DNA of 39,606 nucleotides from a virus, in the IMG/VR virus record IMGVR_UViG_3300014501_000034, positions 1 through 39,606 of that record. The stretch is one strand, 5' to 3'. Made by a program: the position numbers and the translations under genes. This document shows, piece by piece, positions 1 to 7,193 of the stretch. Numbering within the stretch: position 1 is the stretch's first letter; the number at the start of each line of letters is the position of its first letter. The notes beneath the pieces are model-generated. The model ran no database searches and had not been told where the DNA came from. It saw only the letters and a program-made list of their open reading frames with translations.

Positions 1-5
1 ACACA

Positions 6-239
6 ATGAGCCACCTAGATCAAGCAGCAGCGCCGGCAACAGTAGACAAGACGCCAGAACAGCGTGAAGCTGAGCGCCAGCAGAAACTCCGAACAGAGAA
101 GCTGGCTGGCTGGGCAGAGCAAGCCGCTGTATCGCAGCGACAGCTGGCGCTGTCACTCTTGCAGCTAGACCGAAGTATCATCGCGAGGAGAGCCTCCGGA
201 CTTACCCTGTGGATGCAGAAGCGTGGACGGCAAGGTTGA
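6..239 (+). CDS. Hypothetical protein, 77 aa
   Basis: Small charged protein rich in Ala, Gln, Arg and Glu with no domain I recognise. Residues 15-45 are strongly helical (Glu/Arg/Gln repeats), and the C-terminus is basic. Only five bases precede the ATG in this window, so its ribosome binding site and promoter cannot be judged. It is the last gene before a promoter region at 249-308 and may be the tail of an operon that begins outside the window. Confidence 0.55.
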   Translation: MSHLDQAAAPATVDKTPEQREAERQQKLRTEKLAGWAEQAAVSQRQLALSLLQLDRSIIARRASGLTLWMQKRGRQG

Positions 240-248
240 GTACGTGAT

Positions 249-308
249 GGTAACCAAATAGTCCGGTTACCTTCGTGATCTTGACGGTCCTCCCACCCAT
301 GCTATTCT
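249..308 (+). promoter_or_regulatory. Promoter with upstream inverted-repeat operator
   Basis: TTGACG (281-286), 16 nt, TATTCT (303-308) forms a sigma-70-like promoter for the gene at 334. Upstream lies an inverted repeat GGTAACC (249-255) / GGTTACC (265-271), ending 9-10 nt before the -35 box. The same -35 and -10 hexamers, spacer length and GTAAC/GTTAC repeat recur at 735-792, which supports a shared regulator. The position upstream of -35 would fit an activator; this is inference. Confidence 0.7.
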
Positions 309-333
309 GACATCAGTACAGAGGAGAACGAAA

Positions 334-738
334 ATGGAAACGATGACTTTAGAAGCAGCGAGCGCGGGGCAGGCAGCCGAAGACGCAAAGGGCGGTCTGG
401 ACTTCTCAGCGCAGCCGGATCCATCAGCCAAGAAGACACCGTTCGAGATGCTGACGAATGCTAATCCTCTTCAGTTTGTGATGTCAGTCTATTCCGGCAA
501 GCCTGGATGCGCTTGCGGCTGCCGCGGGACGTATCGCTACAACGGCACAATGCTCGCAGAAGCGAGCGCCGACCGTGGCTATGCTGTGACTCCGGACGAA
601 GTCAACCACACGCAGATCAAGAAGGTCGTGAAGATCCTCTTGGCGAACTGGTCCTTCGTTCAGGTTGAGGGAGCAGAGTTTGCTTATGCTGAGCTGGACG
701 GTCGCTCATACTGCGCCTACTTCAAGAAGCAGGCGTAA
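334..738 (+). CDS. Hypothetical protein with Cys-rich motif, 134 aa
   Basis: Unknown function. Residues about 52-64 contain a compact Cys cluster (GCACGCRGTYRY), followed by a helical segment and a C-terminal part rich in aromatic residues. The Cys spacing suggests metal binding or a structural turn, but no family is certain. The start is well supported: GAGGAG at 321-326 precedes the ATG, and a promoter lies at 281-308, giving a leader of about 20 nt. Confidence 0.75.
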   Translation: METMTLEAASAGQAAEDAKGGLDFSAQPDPSAKKTPFEMLTNANPLQFVMSVYSGKPGCACGCRGTYRYNGTMLAEASADRGYAVTPDEVNHTQIKKVVKILLANWSFVQVEGAEFAYAELDGRSYCAYFKKQA

Positions 739-792
739 CACGAAGCTTGGTTACCAAGGTGATCTTGACGGATCCTAGCAATGGAGTATTCT
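735..792 (+). promoter_or_regulatory. Promoter for a leaderless gene, with GTAAC/GTTAC operator
   Basis: TTGACG (765-770), 16 nt, TATTCT (787-792). The next ATG (799) starts 6 nt after the -10 box, so the transcript should begin at or next to the start codon. GTAAC (735-739) and GTTAC (750-754) form an inverted repeat with a 10-nt centre, ending 10 nt before the -35 box, the same geometry as at 249-308. The repeat overlaps the stop codon of the preceding gene. Confidence 0.7.
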
Positions 793-798
793 TGGATC

Positions 799-1035
799 AT
801 GAACAACACAGCCAAATTCGGAAGTGACCTGTTGAAAGCGTACGGCGAGGCAATTGAAAGTCGCAGCGATACGCTTGCATATTTGACTGACGAAGACAAA
901 CTGGCAGCGGCAGCCGCCGCACTGAGCGAACTCAAACAATACGTTCGCAAGTATGACATCGAATTGAAACGCATCATCAAAGCACGCAAGGACGCGATGC
1001 CTGGGTTCCTGCGAGATGTCGAGGCGGGGCTGTGA
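799..1035 (+). CDS. Hypothetical helical protein, 78 aa, probably leaderless
   Basis: Predominantly alpha-helical, with an Ala-rich stretch in the middle and a basic segment near the C-terminus (ELKRIIKARKDA). No domain recognised. An in-frame ATG at 781 lies inside the promoter spacer (-10 at 787-792) and could not be on the transcript, so the ATG at 799 is chosen. It lies 6 nt after the -10 hexamer and has no Shine-Dalgarno sequence within the implied mRNA. Confidence 0.65.
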   Translation: MNNTAKFGSDLLKAYGEAIESRSDTLAYLTDEDKLAAAAAALSELKQYVRKYDIELKRIIKARKDAMPGFLRDVEAGL

Positions 1036-1082
1036 GCATGCTGCGGACTTCGACAAGTGCCTAGCTGACTTGAGCAAATAAC

Positions 1083-1163
1083 ATGGCAGGAATCTACATC
1101 ACGGTGGCGCTCTGCGCCGCAGTACTCGACATAATCTATCAGTGGCGGAGGTCTGTAAAGTGA
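1083..1163 (+). CDS. Micro-protein with one membrane segment, 26 aa
   Basis: Residues 3-19 are hydrophobic (IYITVALCAAVLDIIY) and are followed by a short basic end (WRRSVK), giving a single-span inner-membrane peptide oriented Nout-Cin by the positive-inside rule. The TGA stop overlaps the GTG of the next gene (1160), a layout typical of translational coupling, which supports this being a real gene. Function unknown; phage lysis modulators or host-envelope effectors can look like this. Confidence 0.45.
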   Translation: MAGIYITVALCAAVLDIIYQWRRSVK

Positions 1164-1483
1164 GTGAGCCAACAGCAGCAGAGCTGGACAACTTCGAGCA
1201 GGAACTGATGATGGAAGAGCAAGACGAGCTGGCGATCGCGCTGCTCATTGACTCTGTGCCGTCTTCAGGGAAATGTGACCACGGGGTCTATATTGCAAAG
1301 GGCGACACCTTTGCTCACTACTGCACAGCATGCAATCCGGGCGTGGCGCGGATCATGCGCCCACCAATGCGCGTTGCTCTTGCGACCAAGCAAGAGCGCA
1401 CACTCGACCTCGCCGAATTCTTTGAGCAGCCCCTCTCCGAGAGACTCTCGTTCGCAGCAACCATGGAGGACATGACATTATGA
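1160..1483 (+). CDS. Hypothetical protein with CxxH/CxxC motif, 107 aa
   Basis: Acidic N-terminal helix (residues 1-30), then a possible zinc site: C-x2-H near residue 33 and H-x-C-x2-C about 16 residues later. The C-terminal 40 residues are helical. GTG at 1160 is chosen because GGAGG (1146-1150) is placed correctly and the codon overlaps the upstream TGA; a GTG at 1142 would have no ribosome binding site. The stop overlaps the next ATG. Function unknown. Confidence 0.65.
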   Translation: MSEPTAAELDNFEQELMMEEQDELAIALLIDSVPSSGKCDHGVYIAKGDTFAHYCTACNPGVARIMRPPMRVALATKQERTLDLAEFFEQPLSERLSFAATMEDMTL

Positions 1484-1998
1484 AGAAATTCCTGATGGCT
1501 AAACTCGTTGGTCTGGTGCTCGTCGGTCAAGTAGCGGCGCAAGTGAGCGGCAATGTGTATGAGCTGGCTCATGCTATCGCGTGGACTGAAGGCTTCTATA
1601 CCAAGGGGACAATCCCCAACCGGACACACAATCCGGGCGACATTCGTGCAGTGAGCGCTCACCAGTTCCCCGGGCAGGTGGGGATCAATTCCAAGCGCTA
1701 TGCGATCTTCCGCAATGATGCCGCGGGCTTCGGAGCGCTCTATCATCAGCTTGAGAAAGTGGAAGCAGGCGAGTCGCGCTTCTACTCAGCAGACATCACG
1801 ATGCGGCAGTTCTCGAAGACGTATGCGGAAGTCAACGATGTGTGGCTTCACAACGTCTGCAAGATGCTGAGCATTTCGCCCAGCATGACTCTGCGGCAGT
1901 ACTTCAACAGCAACCGATCGCTGGTGCTCGCTGCTGACACTGCGCCGCTGGATCCGCCAACGACTTTTGAATTCACCCTAGGAGATGTGCAACCTTGA
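1480..1998 (+). CDS. Exported lytic transglycosylase-like protein, 172 aa
   Basis: The N-terminus (MKKFLMAKLVGLVLVGQVAAQ) is a convincing signal peptide with an Ala-x-Ala-like cleavage site near residue 20. The mature part begins with an I-x-W-x-EG helix (E near residue 36) followed by RTHNPGDI, which resembles the catalytic Glu and the NPGN motif of phage peptidoglycan-degrading domains. It probably acts on the cell wall in the periplasm. The ATG overlaps the preceding TGA, and the end overlaps the next TTG start. The exact glycosidase class is inferred from motifs only. Confidence 0.6.
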   Translation: MKKFLMAKLVGLVLVGQVAAQVSGNVYELAHAIAWTEGFYTKGTIPNRTHNPGDIRAVSAHQFPGQVGINSKRYAIFRNDAAGFGALYHQLEKVEAGESRFYSADITMRQFSKTYAEVNDVWLHNVCKMLSISPSMTLRQYFNSNRSLVLAADTAPLDPPTTFEFTLGDVQP

Positions 1999-2432
1999 GA
2001 GAGAAACTGCTCCTGCTTCTGAACAACAGCCCAGCTACGGCTGGTCGCCCAGACGACTTTCTGGAAACGCTTGCCGACGACATTCAGGCAGTCATCATCC
2101 GCGCCATTCACCCAGCCAACACTGACGATGCTGTCTCTGCTCTTGAAGCTGAGATGGAAGAAGTGTACGGCTCGGACTTCGGCGTGCGGCTCTTCAATCT
2201 CTACACCACCGAGAACTTTCCGGGGAAGAAAGCCCCGATCTTGGCATTCTCTGCGCGAAAGCGCCTTGTCCGTGCTATGATCCAGACGTTACTCGTCGAG
2301 CAGTGCATTGACTACGACTGCGATGCTGATGACATCCCGGCGCTGTTCTCTGGCGCATCAGATGGGAACACAATCAAGCGGCGTCTGACCGAGTTGTCTT
2401 CTGCGCCGACCCCGGGAGCGCTTCCGAACTAA
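1995..2432 (+). CDS. Hypothetical protein, 145 aa
   Basis: Starts with TTG overlapping the preceding stop. A Leu-rich helix opens the protein, followed by an acidic mixed alpha/beta region and a Pro-containing C-terminus. No motif points to a function. It is the last gene of the operon that begins near 799; a new promoter lies at 2438-2466. Confidence 0.6.
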   Translation: MREKLLLLLNNSPATAGRPDDFLETLADDIQAVIIRAIHPANTDDAVSALEAEMEEVYGSDFGVRLFNLYTTENFPGKKAPILAFSARKRLVRAMIQTLLVEQCIDYDCDADDIPALFSGASDGNTIKRRLTELSSAPTPGALPN

Positions 2433-2437
2433 TTGCT

Positions 2438-2466
2438 GGACAGCCGAACACAAACTGAAGTACACT
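2438..2466 (+). promoter_or_regulatory. Sigma-70-like promoter
   Basis: TGGACA (2438-2443), 17 nt, TACACT (2461-2466). The ATG of the next gene is 9 nt downstream, so the leader would be only about 2-3 nt. A GAGG sits between the -10 box and the ATG but would be mostly untranscribed. This is a near-leaderless arrangement. Confidence 0.5.
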
Positions 2467-2475
2467 GAGGACACT

Positions 2476-3138
2476 ATGCCAGAGACTGCCGTAGCGGTTG
2501 CGCAAGAAGAGAACCTCGCGGATGGCGTTGCAGAGAAAGCAGAGCCTGAAGCCAAACCACAGATGACCCGCGAGCAGGCTGTTGAGTATGTGCTCGGGCA
2601 TCAGATCAAGTCATTCGAGCAGAATGACATCAAGCAGCGCATCCAAATTGCGTTGCGCAAGGGCATCATCACTGAGAATCCCAGCATCGAGTACACGCTG
2701 GAAGAACTGAAGGCGCTCGTGCCGCTGCCGCATGACCGCTGGAACTACATCAAGATCGCCAAGACTTCTCAGGGCTTGCTCGCTGTGCCGAAGCAGCGCG
2801 GTCGGCGCAAGAAGCACATGACCAAACACCAACAGGACATCAAGTCCACTTCGCTTTCCATCTTCAAGCAACTCTTCGCTGCGAAGGCAGAGCGCCTGAA
2901 GGCTGTCTGCAAGACAGAGGAAATCGAGTATCTCGGTGTCCCTGACTCTGCTCTCCCTGAACTGGGGACGCAAGCTGCAATGCAGGCGCTCACAGCAGTG
3001 AAGGACAAAGCGAAGCGCAAGCGTGACAAAGCGCGGCGCAGACAGAAATACTCCCGTGCTGTCAATGCCGGCATCTTCGGCATGAACAACCCCGGGGAGC
3101 GCAACTTCGTGGAGCATGGAGGACAATACGGATTATGA
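2476..3138 (+). CDS. Hypothetical basic protein, 220 aa
   Basis: Acidic, low-complexity N-terminus (residues 1-30), a helical central part, then two strongly basic blocks: RGRRKKHMTKHQQ near residues 109-121 and a KDKAKRKRDKARRRQK segment near 178-195. The charge pattern suggests nucleic acid binding, but no fold is recognised. Its stop overlaps the ATG of the beta-helix gene, so the two are probably co-translated. Confidence 0.65.
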   Translation: MPETAVAVAQEENLADGVAEKAEPEAKPQMTREQAVEYVLGHQIKSFEQNDIKQRIQIALRKGIITENPSIEYTLEELKALVPLPHDRWNYIKIAKTSQGLLAVPKQRGRRKKHMTKHQQDIKSTSLSIFKQLFAAKAERLKAVCKTEEIEYLGVPDSALPELGTQAAMQALTAVKDKAKRKRDKARRRQKYSRAVNAGIFGMNNPGERNFVEHGGQYGL

Positions 3139-3665
3139 TTGCTTTCTTGAGTCGTGAAGAGCAGCATCAACACGAAAACGGCGGCGGCTGGGTTGCTAAC
3201 ACCGCTAAGGTCGAAGCAACAGCTTTTGTCGGATGCGACGCTTGGGTGTACGGCAACGCTCGGGTGTACGGCAACGCTCTGGTGTACGGCAACGCTCGGG
3301 TGTACGGCAACGCTCGGGTGTACGGCGACGCTTGGGTGTTCGGCAATGCTCTGGTGTTCGGCAATGCTCTGGTGTACGGCAATGCTCAGGTGTACGGCAA
3401 CGCTCTGGTGTACGGCAACGCTCAAGTGTACGGCGACGCTCGGGTGTACGGCGACGCTTGGGAAATGTCGCCGCTTTACATACAAGGAACGGGACACGCA
3501 CTTACGAACTGCGCCCGCGGCAAAATAGCGATTGGATGTCAAGTTCACTCCTTTTCTGAATGGAAGAAGAAATACGAGCAAATCGGGAAAGCGTTCGGTT
3601 ACACGTCTGCACAGATCAAAGAGTACGGCAACCACATCGCTCACGCGATAAAGGTAGGTAAATGA
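3135..3665 (+). CDS. Left-handed beta-helix hexapeptide-repeat protein, 176 aa
   Basis: Residues about 35-110 consist of roughly twelve tandem hexapeptides of the form [VYGNA-R/L/Q/D], the pattern of a left-handed parallel beta-helix: a small aliphatic or aromatic residue every six. Short caps precede it (residues 1-34), and a helical C-terminal domain follows (about 125-176) with an aromatic/Lys-rich helix. Such proteins occur in many phages with unknown roles; binding or scaffolding is plausible, and no acyltransferase catalytic residues are evident. ATGA overlaps occur on both sides. Confidence 0.75.
   Translation: MIAFLSREEQHQHENGGGWVANTAKVEATAFVGCDAWVYGNARVYGNALVYGNARVYGNARVYGDAWVFGNALVFGNALVYGNAQVYGNALVYGNAQVYGDARVYGDAWEMSPLYIQGTGHALTNCARGKIAIGCQVHSFSEWKKKYEQIGKAFGYTSAQIKEYGNHIAHAIKVGK
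3238..3465 (+). repeat. Tandem 18-bp coding repeats
   Basis: About twelve 18-bp units of the form GTGTACGGCAACGCTCGG encode the hexapeptides of the beta-helix protein. Variation is limited to a few positions (CGG/CTG/CAG/TGG, AAC/GAC/AAT, TAC/TTC). There is no spacer, so this is not a CRISPR array. Such a tract can expand or contract by slippage without breaking the frame. Confidence 0.9.
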
Positions 3666-3898
3666 GCGCTAACAAACCGCAACAAACTGCTTGGCACACT
3701 TCGGCTGCTGTCTCTTCTGGTCCGATCATCGCTCAGACAGAGAGCGACGGACTCAACAGCACGCGAGCGCTTCGCGCCAAGTACAACGAGCGCCTCGTCT
3801 ATCTCACCGCACTCGGAAAGAACGTCGATTTCTACATCCGAGCAGTTGTCAGCTTGGATGCATTCATCGAAGGTCCACAAGCCGATGCGACAGCCTGA
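3662..3898 (+). CDS. Hypothetical protein, 78 aa
   Basis: The first 30 residues are polar and low in structure, followed by a helix (residues 35-68). No domain recognised. ATG overlaps the previous stop, and the next gene begins inside its last codons, so it is embedded in a coupled operon. Confidence 0.6.
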   Translation: MSANKPQQTAWHTSAAVSSGPIIAQTESDGLNSTRALRAKYNERLVYLTALGKNVDFYIRAVVSLDAFIEGPQADATA

Positions 3899-4046
3899 GA
3901 ACACCGAACCACGTTACCTTGTCGGAATGCTGCTTGTGGTGCTGAGCGGTCTGCTCGCGAATATCAGCCCACTTGCAGCGCTCCTTCCCTATAGCGCGGG
4001 CGCTGCTGTGCTCTTCTACCTCGCGAAGGACCTAATCTTCGGATGA
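3885..4046 (+). CDS. Small membrane protein, 53 aa
   Basis: After a short polar start there are two hydrophobic stretches (about residues 12-29 and 32-50) separated by Ser/Pro, consistent with a two-span membrane hairpin. The ATG at 3885 lies within the end of the previous gene; an upstream in-frame ATG at 3846 would lie deep inside that gene and is less likely. Size and topology would fit a holin-like protein, but evidence is weak. Confidence 0.55.
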   Translation: MRQPENTEPRYLVGMLLVVLSGLLANISPLAALLPYSAGAAVLFYLAKDLIFG

Positions 4047-4300
4047 AATACCTCTTACTGCTCTTCGTGTTCGCGGTCATCTATGCCTGCTCTTGGTGCG
4101 CAGTCAGACTGGGCGCTAAGAAGCAGCCAGCCCCTCCCCCGAGGGTGACATTCGTTCCGGAAGCGCCTGAGGGCAGCGTGCCGCGGTATGGATCCAGGCG
4201 CTGGGCTCGCGCTATGTTCTACAACGGAATGTGTACCATCGAAGAGTTGAATGCTTTTTACGCAACTCACCCAGAAGACTTGACCGACCCTGACAGATAG
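4043..4300 (+). CDS. Membrane-anchored hypothetical protein, 85 aa
   Basis: An N-terminal hydrophobic segment (residues 3-22) is followed by a basic turn, a Pro-rich linker (PAPPPR) and a soluble, aromatic C-terminal part. The start overlaps the preceding stop (ATGA). The hydrophobic segment contains a Cys but no convincing lipobox. Function unknown. Confidence 0.6.
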   Translation: MKYLLLLFVFAVIYACSWCAVRLGAKKQPAPPPRVTFVPEAPEGSVPRYGSRRWARAMFYNGMCTIEELNAFYATHPEDLTDPDR

Positions 4301-4310
4301 GAGAAACACG

Positions 4311-4865
4311 ATGGAGCGCTACCTTTCTTTGCTCTCAGCGGACCAAGATCCGCGCACAAGTGAGCGTCAATTCTTCCCCCAGCCGGAGGGCTTCAACTGG
4401 TATGACAAGACAGCGTACCTTCTTGGTTGGTGGACTGCCACAGGGCACTTCAACATTGAATTGCCGCTGAAAGATGAGAGCGCCTTGTTGAGCAGATACA
4501 AGCGTCTGACGGGTGCGCTGCTTACAGACCTGCCCGACAGCCCCAGGCGTTACAAAGTCACTGGCTACGAGACTGCTGCTGGGCGCTCAAACAGGTTCGC
4601 TCCGAAGTTTGAATTCTTCTTCAAAGAACTTGATCGGCGCTCAGTGCCGGATGACCTGTTTAAGGATCGAAATGAATTGCAGCACTCGCGCCCAAACTGC
4701 ATCAGCAGCAAGCACCTTTTCTGGAACCTCATCAAGATCGGTTTCCGCGTAACTTCCAATTCGCAGGACCGCATGCTCATACTCGAAAGCATTCCTCCAA
4801 ATCTACGTAGAGACTTTGACTGTGGTTTCCAAGAAGGTCTTGCCAAATCTCGCAAGAAGAGGTAA
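4311..4865 (+). CDS. Hypothetical protein, possible degenerate LAGLIDADG-like fold, 184 aa
   Basis: GGAGAAACACG precedes the ATG. Residues about 36-51 (AYLLGWWTATGHFNIE) match the hydrophobic and glycine pattern of a LAGLIDADG helix and strand but lack the acidic catalytic residue. Another helix near the end (DFDCGFQEGLA) is a weak candidate for a second copy. If the resemblance is real, this would be a catalytically dead or repurposed homing-endonuclease fold; it may equally be an unrelated protein. It is followed by the promoter of the clamp-loader gene, which overlaps its C-terminal codons. Confidence 0.5.
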   Translation: MERYLSLLSADQDPRTSERQFFPQPEGFNWYDKTAYLLGWWTATGHFNIELPLKDESALLSRYKRLTGALLTDLPDSPRRYKVTGYETAAGRSNRFAPKFEFFFKELDRRSVPDDLFKDRNELQHSRPNCISSKHLFWNLIKIGFRVTSNSQDRMLILESIPPNLRRDFDCGFQEGLAKSRKKR

Positions 4866-4868
4866 ACT
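4840..4868 (+). promoter_or_regulatory. Promoter for a leaderless clamp-loader gene
   Basis: TTGCCA (4840-4845), 17 nt, TAAACT (4863-4868), then 6 nt to the ATG at 4875. The start point would fall at the A of the ATG. A GAAGAGG stretch at 4856-4862 lies upstream of the -10 box and would not be on this transcript, although it could serve read-through mRNA. Confidence 0.6.
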
Positions 4869-4874
4869 GCCACA

Positions 4875-5999
4875 ATGCCAATCAATGAAAAGACAACACT
4901 GAGCCTGACTCTGCGCCCAAAAGACTTCTCGGAAGTCATCGGACTCGATGTGGCGGTGAACACTGCCAAAGCCAAGCTGGATGCCGGCGGCGTGCCACGC
5001 GCTATCCTGCTCAAAGGACCTTACGGTTGCGGCAAGACGACTCTCGCGCTCATCATTGCGCGTTACATCCAAGGTCCTCTCTTCGACGGAGAGCCAGACA
5101 TCGAAGAAATCAATGCAGCCAACTACCGCAAGATCGACGACATGCGCACGCTCATTCAAGGCTGCGGATCTTATCCGATGCGCGGTCTCTACAAAGTCAT
5201 CCTGATGGATGAGTGCCACCAGCTCACGAAAGATTCCAAAGAGGTGCTGCTGAAAGAGCTGGAAGCGAAGAAGTCAACGACGGTGTGGATCCTCTGCACC
5301 ACGGATCCCGGGTCATTGAATGAGGGCATCCGTTCTCGGTGCATGATTCTCGAAGTCAAGGGCATGGAAGCGCAAGAGCGCCACAACCTCATCGCCCGCG
5401 CATCGAATGAGTTGCAGCACTTGGGAGACATCACTCCGTTCGAGAACGAGATTACGAAACAGAACGTCGTGAGTCCGCGCAAGATTCTGCAAGCGTTTGA
5501 ACTCTACCACTTCGGCACGCCTCTCGCTCAGGCAGTTGCTCAGCAAGCCATCGAGAGCCTGCCGGAGTATTCTGACATCGCGCTCTGCTGCATCTACGGC
5601 AAGTGGGACGAACCAGTCACCATATTCGGCGGCTCTGTGACTCTCAAGCCACTCGGACAGTTGCTCAAGGAACTCGATGAGCGCTTGAAGAAGAAGCCAG
5701 CGCCTTCGTCTGACACTTCAGAGAAAGAAGACAGCATCGACGGAGATGACCTGGGGAGCAAGACGGAAGTTGCGACAGCACTCCGTGCAATCTTGGGCGC
5801 CTATCTCAAGGGTCAACTTCTGCCGACAATCCAGAAGAACAATTCCTTCAAGTTCAAACAGGCTGCGCAGAGCGAGAAAGCTGCCCGCGCAATGAACGTG
5901 CTCGCCAGCTTCATCAATCCTGCGGCGTTCGAGTTGCAGTGGTCTGGAGTGATCGCAACGCTGTACAAAGTGAACAGCATCATGCAGGGCGGAAAATGA
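4875..5999 (+). CDS. AAA+ clamp-loader-like ATPase, 374 aa
   Basis: Walker A GPYGCGKTT at residues 48-56, Walker B LMDECH near 111-116, sensor 1 around TTDPGS (about 143) and the RSRC motif (about 154-157) are those of DnaX/RFC-small clamp-loader ATPases, which open the sliding clamp during replication. The usual N-terminal cap (LRPKDFSEVIG) is present. The C-terminal half has an acidic linker near residues 275-297 and a helical collar-like end. At 374 aa it is closer to phage and archaeal small subunits than to bacterial DnaX. No polymerase or clamp gene lies in the window. The next gene overlaps by ATGA. Confidence 0.85.
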   Translation: MPINEKTTLSLTLRPKDFSEVIGLDVAVNTAKAKLDAGGVPRAILLKGPYGCGKTTLALIIARYIQGPLFDGEPDIEEINAANYRKIDDMRTLIQGCGSYPMRGLYKVILMDECHQLTKDSKEVLLKELEAKKSTTVWILCTTDPGSLNEGIRSRCMILEVKGMEAQERHNLIARASNELQHLGDITPFENEITKQNVVSPRKILQAFELYHFGTPLAQAVAQQAIESLPEYSDIALCCIYGKWDEPVTIFGGSVTLKPLGQLLKELDERLKKKPAPSSDTSEKEDSIDGDDLGSKTEVATALRAILGAYLKGQLLPTIQKNNSFKFKQAAQSEKAARAMNVLASFINPAAFELQWSGVIATLYKVNSIMQGGK

Positions 6000-6286
6000 T
6001 CTCGGAAAAGGTTGGGCTGTCGGGCTGGATCACACTCGAATTCCTCACGGATTCAGTGTACTCGCCCGACACCATCTGTGACCTCTTTCGGCTGCGCCTT
6101 GCCAAGTGGTGCGCAGAGCAAGGCTACATTCTCCTCCCCGGCTGCCGCGTTTACTTCCACGTTCCAGACTTGGATGAGCCTGTGCCTGGTCCCGAGATGC
6201 TGAAAGTCAGAGCGATCGGTCGCGCGGTTCCTGTTCAGAAATTCCCGCAGTACACTTCCGGAACGGAGGGCTGGGCTCGCGCGTGA
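5996..6286 (+). CDS. Hypothetical protein, 96 aa
   Basis: Mixed alpha/beta, with an aromatic and Cys-containing middle (LAKWCAEQGY) and a Pro-rich C-terminal half. ATG overlaps the clamp-loader stop, so it is probably co-expressed and may be a partner. The reading frame is open upstream inside the clamp-loader gene, but the overlap start is the natural one. No family recognised. Confidence 0.6.
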   Translation: MISEKVGLSGWITLEFLTDSVYSPDTICDLFRLRLAKWCAEQGYILLPGCRVYFHVPDLDEPVPGPEMLKVRAIGRAVPVQKFPQYTSGTEGWARA

Positions 6287-6353
6287 TAGTCTATTGCATC
6301 AGCAATGTGAAGAACGGGAAGCAGATAGCTGCTATTCGGAAAGGAAAGAACCT

Positions 6354-6659
6354 ATGCTAGGAACACTGATCGCTGGTTGGGCAATCGGAATCGTTTTCGT
6401 GTTGAGCGCTTCGCTAAATTTCTACCTCAAAGCGCAGAACATTGAACTTCGTAAAACGAACAAAGAGCTTGGCAAAGAGCAAGCGGAAACCGATGCCAAG
6501 TTGCAGAAGCTGGCAGCCACAGTGCAAGAGCGCGAGAAGCTGCCGTACGTCATCAACATCAGCGAGCAGGTGACCAACACCATCGCCGATCGTGTCTGCA
6601 ACCGCGTCCAAGTCATTCTGCATTCGCAGAACGAAGCCGCACTCGCAAAGATGTCCTAA
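6354..6659 (+). CDS. Membrane-anchored coiled-coil protein, 101 aa
   Basis: One N-terminal transmembrane helix (residues 3-24) is followed by a long charged coiled coil (residues 28-62) and a short C-terminal domain. This topology resembles inner-membrane spanins (Rz type), but also many unrelated phage membrane proteins, and no outer-membrane partner lies next to it. GGAAAGGAAAG precedes the ATG at 6354, favouring it over an in-frame ATG at 6294. Confidence 0.6.
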   Translation: MLGTLIAGWAIGIVFVLSASLNFYLKAQNIELRKTNKELGKEQAETDAKLQKLAATVQEREKLPYVINISEQVTNTIADRVCNRVQVILHSQNEAALAKMS

Positions 6660-6661
6660 AC

Positions 6662-6907
6662 ATGGATCGCTTAGAAGAATCCAAAGACCGATACCTCAAC
6701 CAGTGGACCCACTGCGGTAAGCTGCTCCATGCGCAGAACTCACAGATTCGTTGTGATTGCGGGCAAGCATGGGTCTGGGCAGGCACGCTCGGAGAGATGA
6801 TGGAGCACTTGGAGACGATGGAGCAAGTCACCAGACAGGCAGGTCTGACTCCAGCGCCCGTGCAAGTGACCACAGAAGACTCCGACGAAGTGGGGTTCTC
6901 TTGGTGA
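6662..6907 (+). CDS. Small zinc-ribbon-like protein, 81 aa
   Basis: Cys residues at about 18 and in CDCG (31-34), plus a His, give an incomplete zinc-ribbon pattern around an aromatic core (QAWVWAG). The remainder is an acidic helix. It follows the previous stop by 2 nt. One of several short Cys-paired proteins in this genome; function unknown. Confidence 0.55.
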   Translation: MDRLEESKDRYLNQWTHCGKLLHAQNSQIRCDCGQAWVWAGTLGEMMEHLETMEQVTRQAGLTPAPVQVTTEDSDEVGFSW

Positions 6908-6931
6908 ACAGAGGCGCATGAGGGGGAAGAG

Positions 6932-7189
6932 ATGAGCCTGCCACTGCACCATGCTGACTTGATCGGATCCGCTTTCAGTCTCAGCGGGCAGTGGTTCGTT
7001 TACAAACGGAAGTGGTGGGGCTGGGTGCTGTGCTCTGCCGGCGCTGCTTGCTTCTGCTGGGTCAATGCTCACTTCGGCGCCTGGGGCATGGAACCAATCT
7101 CAGCTTTTGCTACGCTGATGAGCGCCCGCTCCGCAGTAAAGTGGTTGCAATCTCGGCGCGATACTTGCTATACTGAGGGAACCAAATGA
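6932..7189 (+). CDS. Small membrane protein, PnuC-like fragment, 85 aa
   Basis: GGGGAAGAG precedes the ATG. Two or three hydrophobic segments (about residues 10-24, 30-48, 52-68) with a basic YKRKWWGW turn. The pattern, with Trp-rich helices and a final KWLQSRR, resembles a short part of PnuC-type nicotinamide riboside transporters and similar small phage membrane proteins, but the resemblance is only in pattern. The stop overlaps the next ATG. The last codons contain the promoter at 7145-7174. Confidence 0.55.
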   Translation: MSLPLHHADLIGSAFSLSGQWFVYKRKWWGWVLCSAGAACFCWVNAHFGAWGMEPISAFATLMSARSAVKWLQSRRDTCYTEGTK

Positions 7190-7193
7190 GCAA
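7142..7193 (+). repeat. Direct repeat A (promoter plus start of gene 7186)
   Basis: TGGTTGCAA, TCTCGGC, a -10-like hexamer and AACCAAATGAGCAA are repeated at 7474-7518 in the same order, so the gene at 7186 and the endolysin gene share a duplicated leader and first codons. The copies differ mainly by a deletion within the promoter spacer of copy B. Confidence 0.65.
7145..7174 (+). promoter_or_regulatory. Sigma-70-like promoter
   Basis: TTGCAA (7145-7150), 18 nt, TATACT (7169-7174), with an upstream TTGC before the -10 box as in the promoter at 12303-12331. ATG at 7186 is 11 nt downstream, so the leader would be about 5 nt and carry only part of the GAGGG sequence. Confidence 0.6.

Noticed and set aside
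3238-3465. CRISPR-like array
   Set aside because: The repeats are contiguous 18-bp coding units without spacers.
3205-3644. Several overlapping open frames with Arg/Cys/Thr/Pro or Val/His repeats
   Set aside because: All are alternative readings of the 18-bp repeat tract; only the VYGNA frame has a start overlapping the previous stop and unique flanking domains.
4875-5999. Helicase or RecA-like identity for the AAA+ protein
   Set aside because: The SRC motif, sensor 1 position and N-terminal RPKDFSEVIG segment fit clamp loaders better than helicases.
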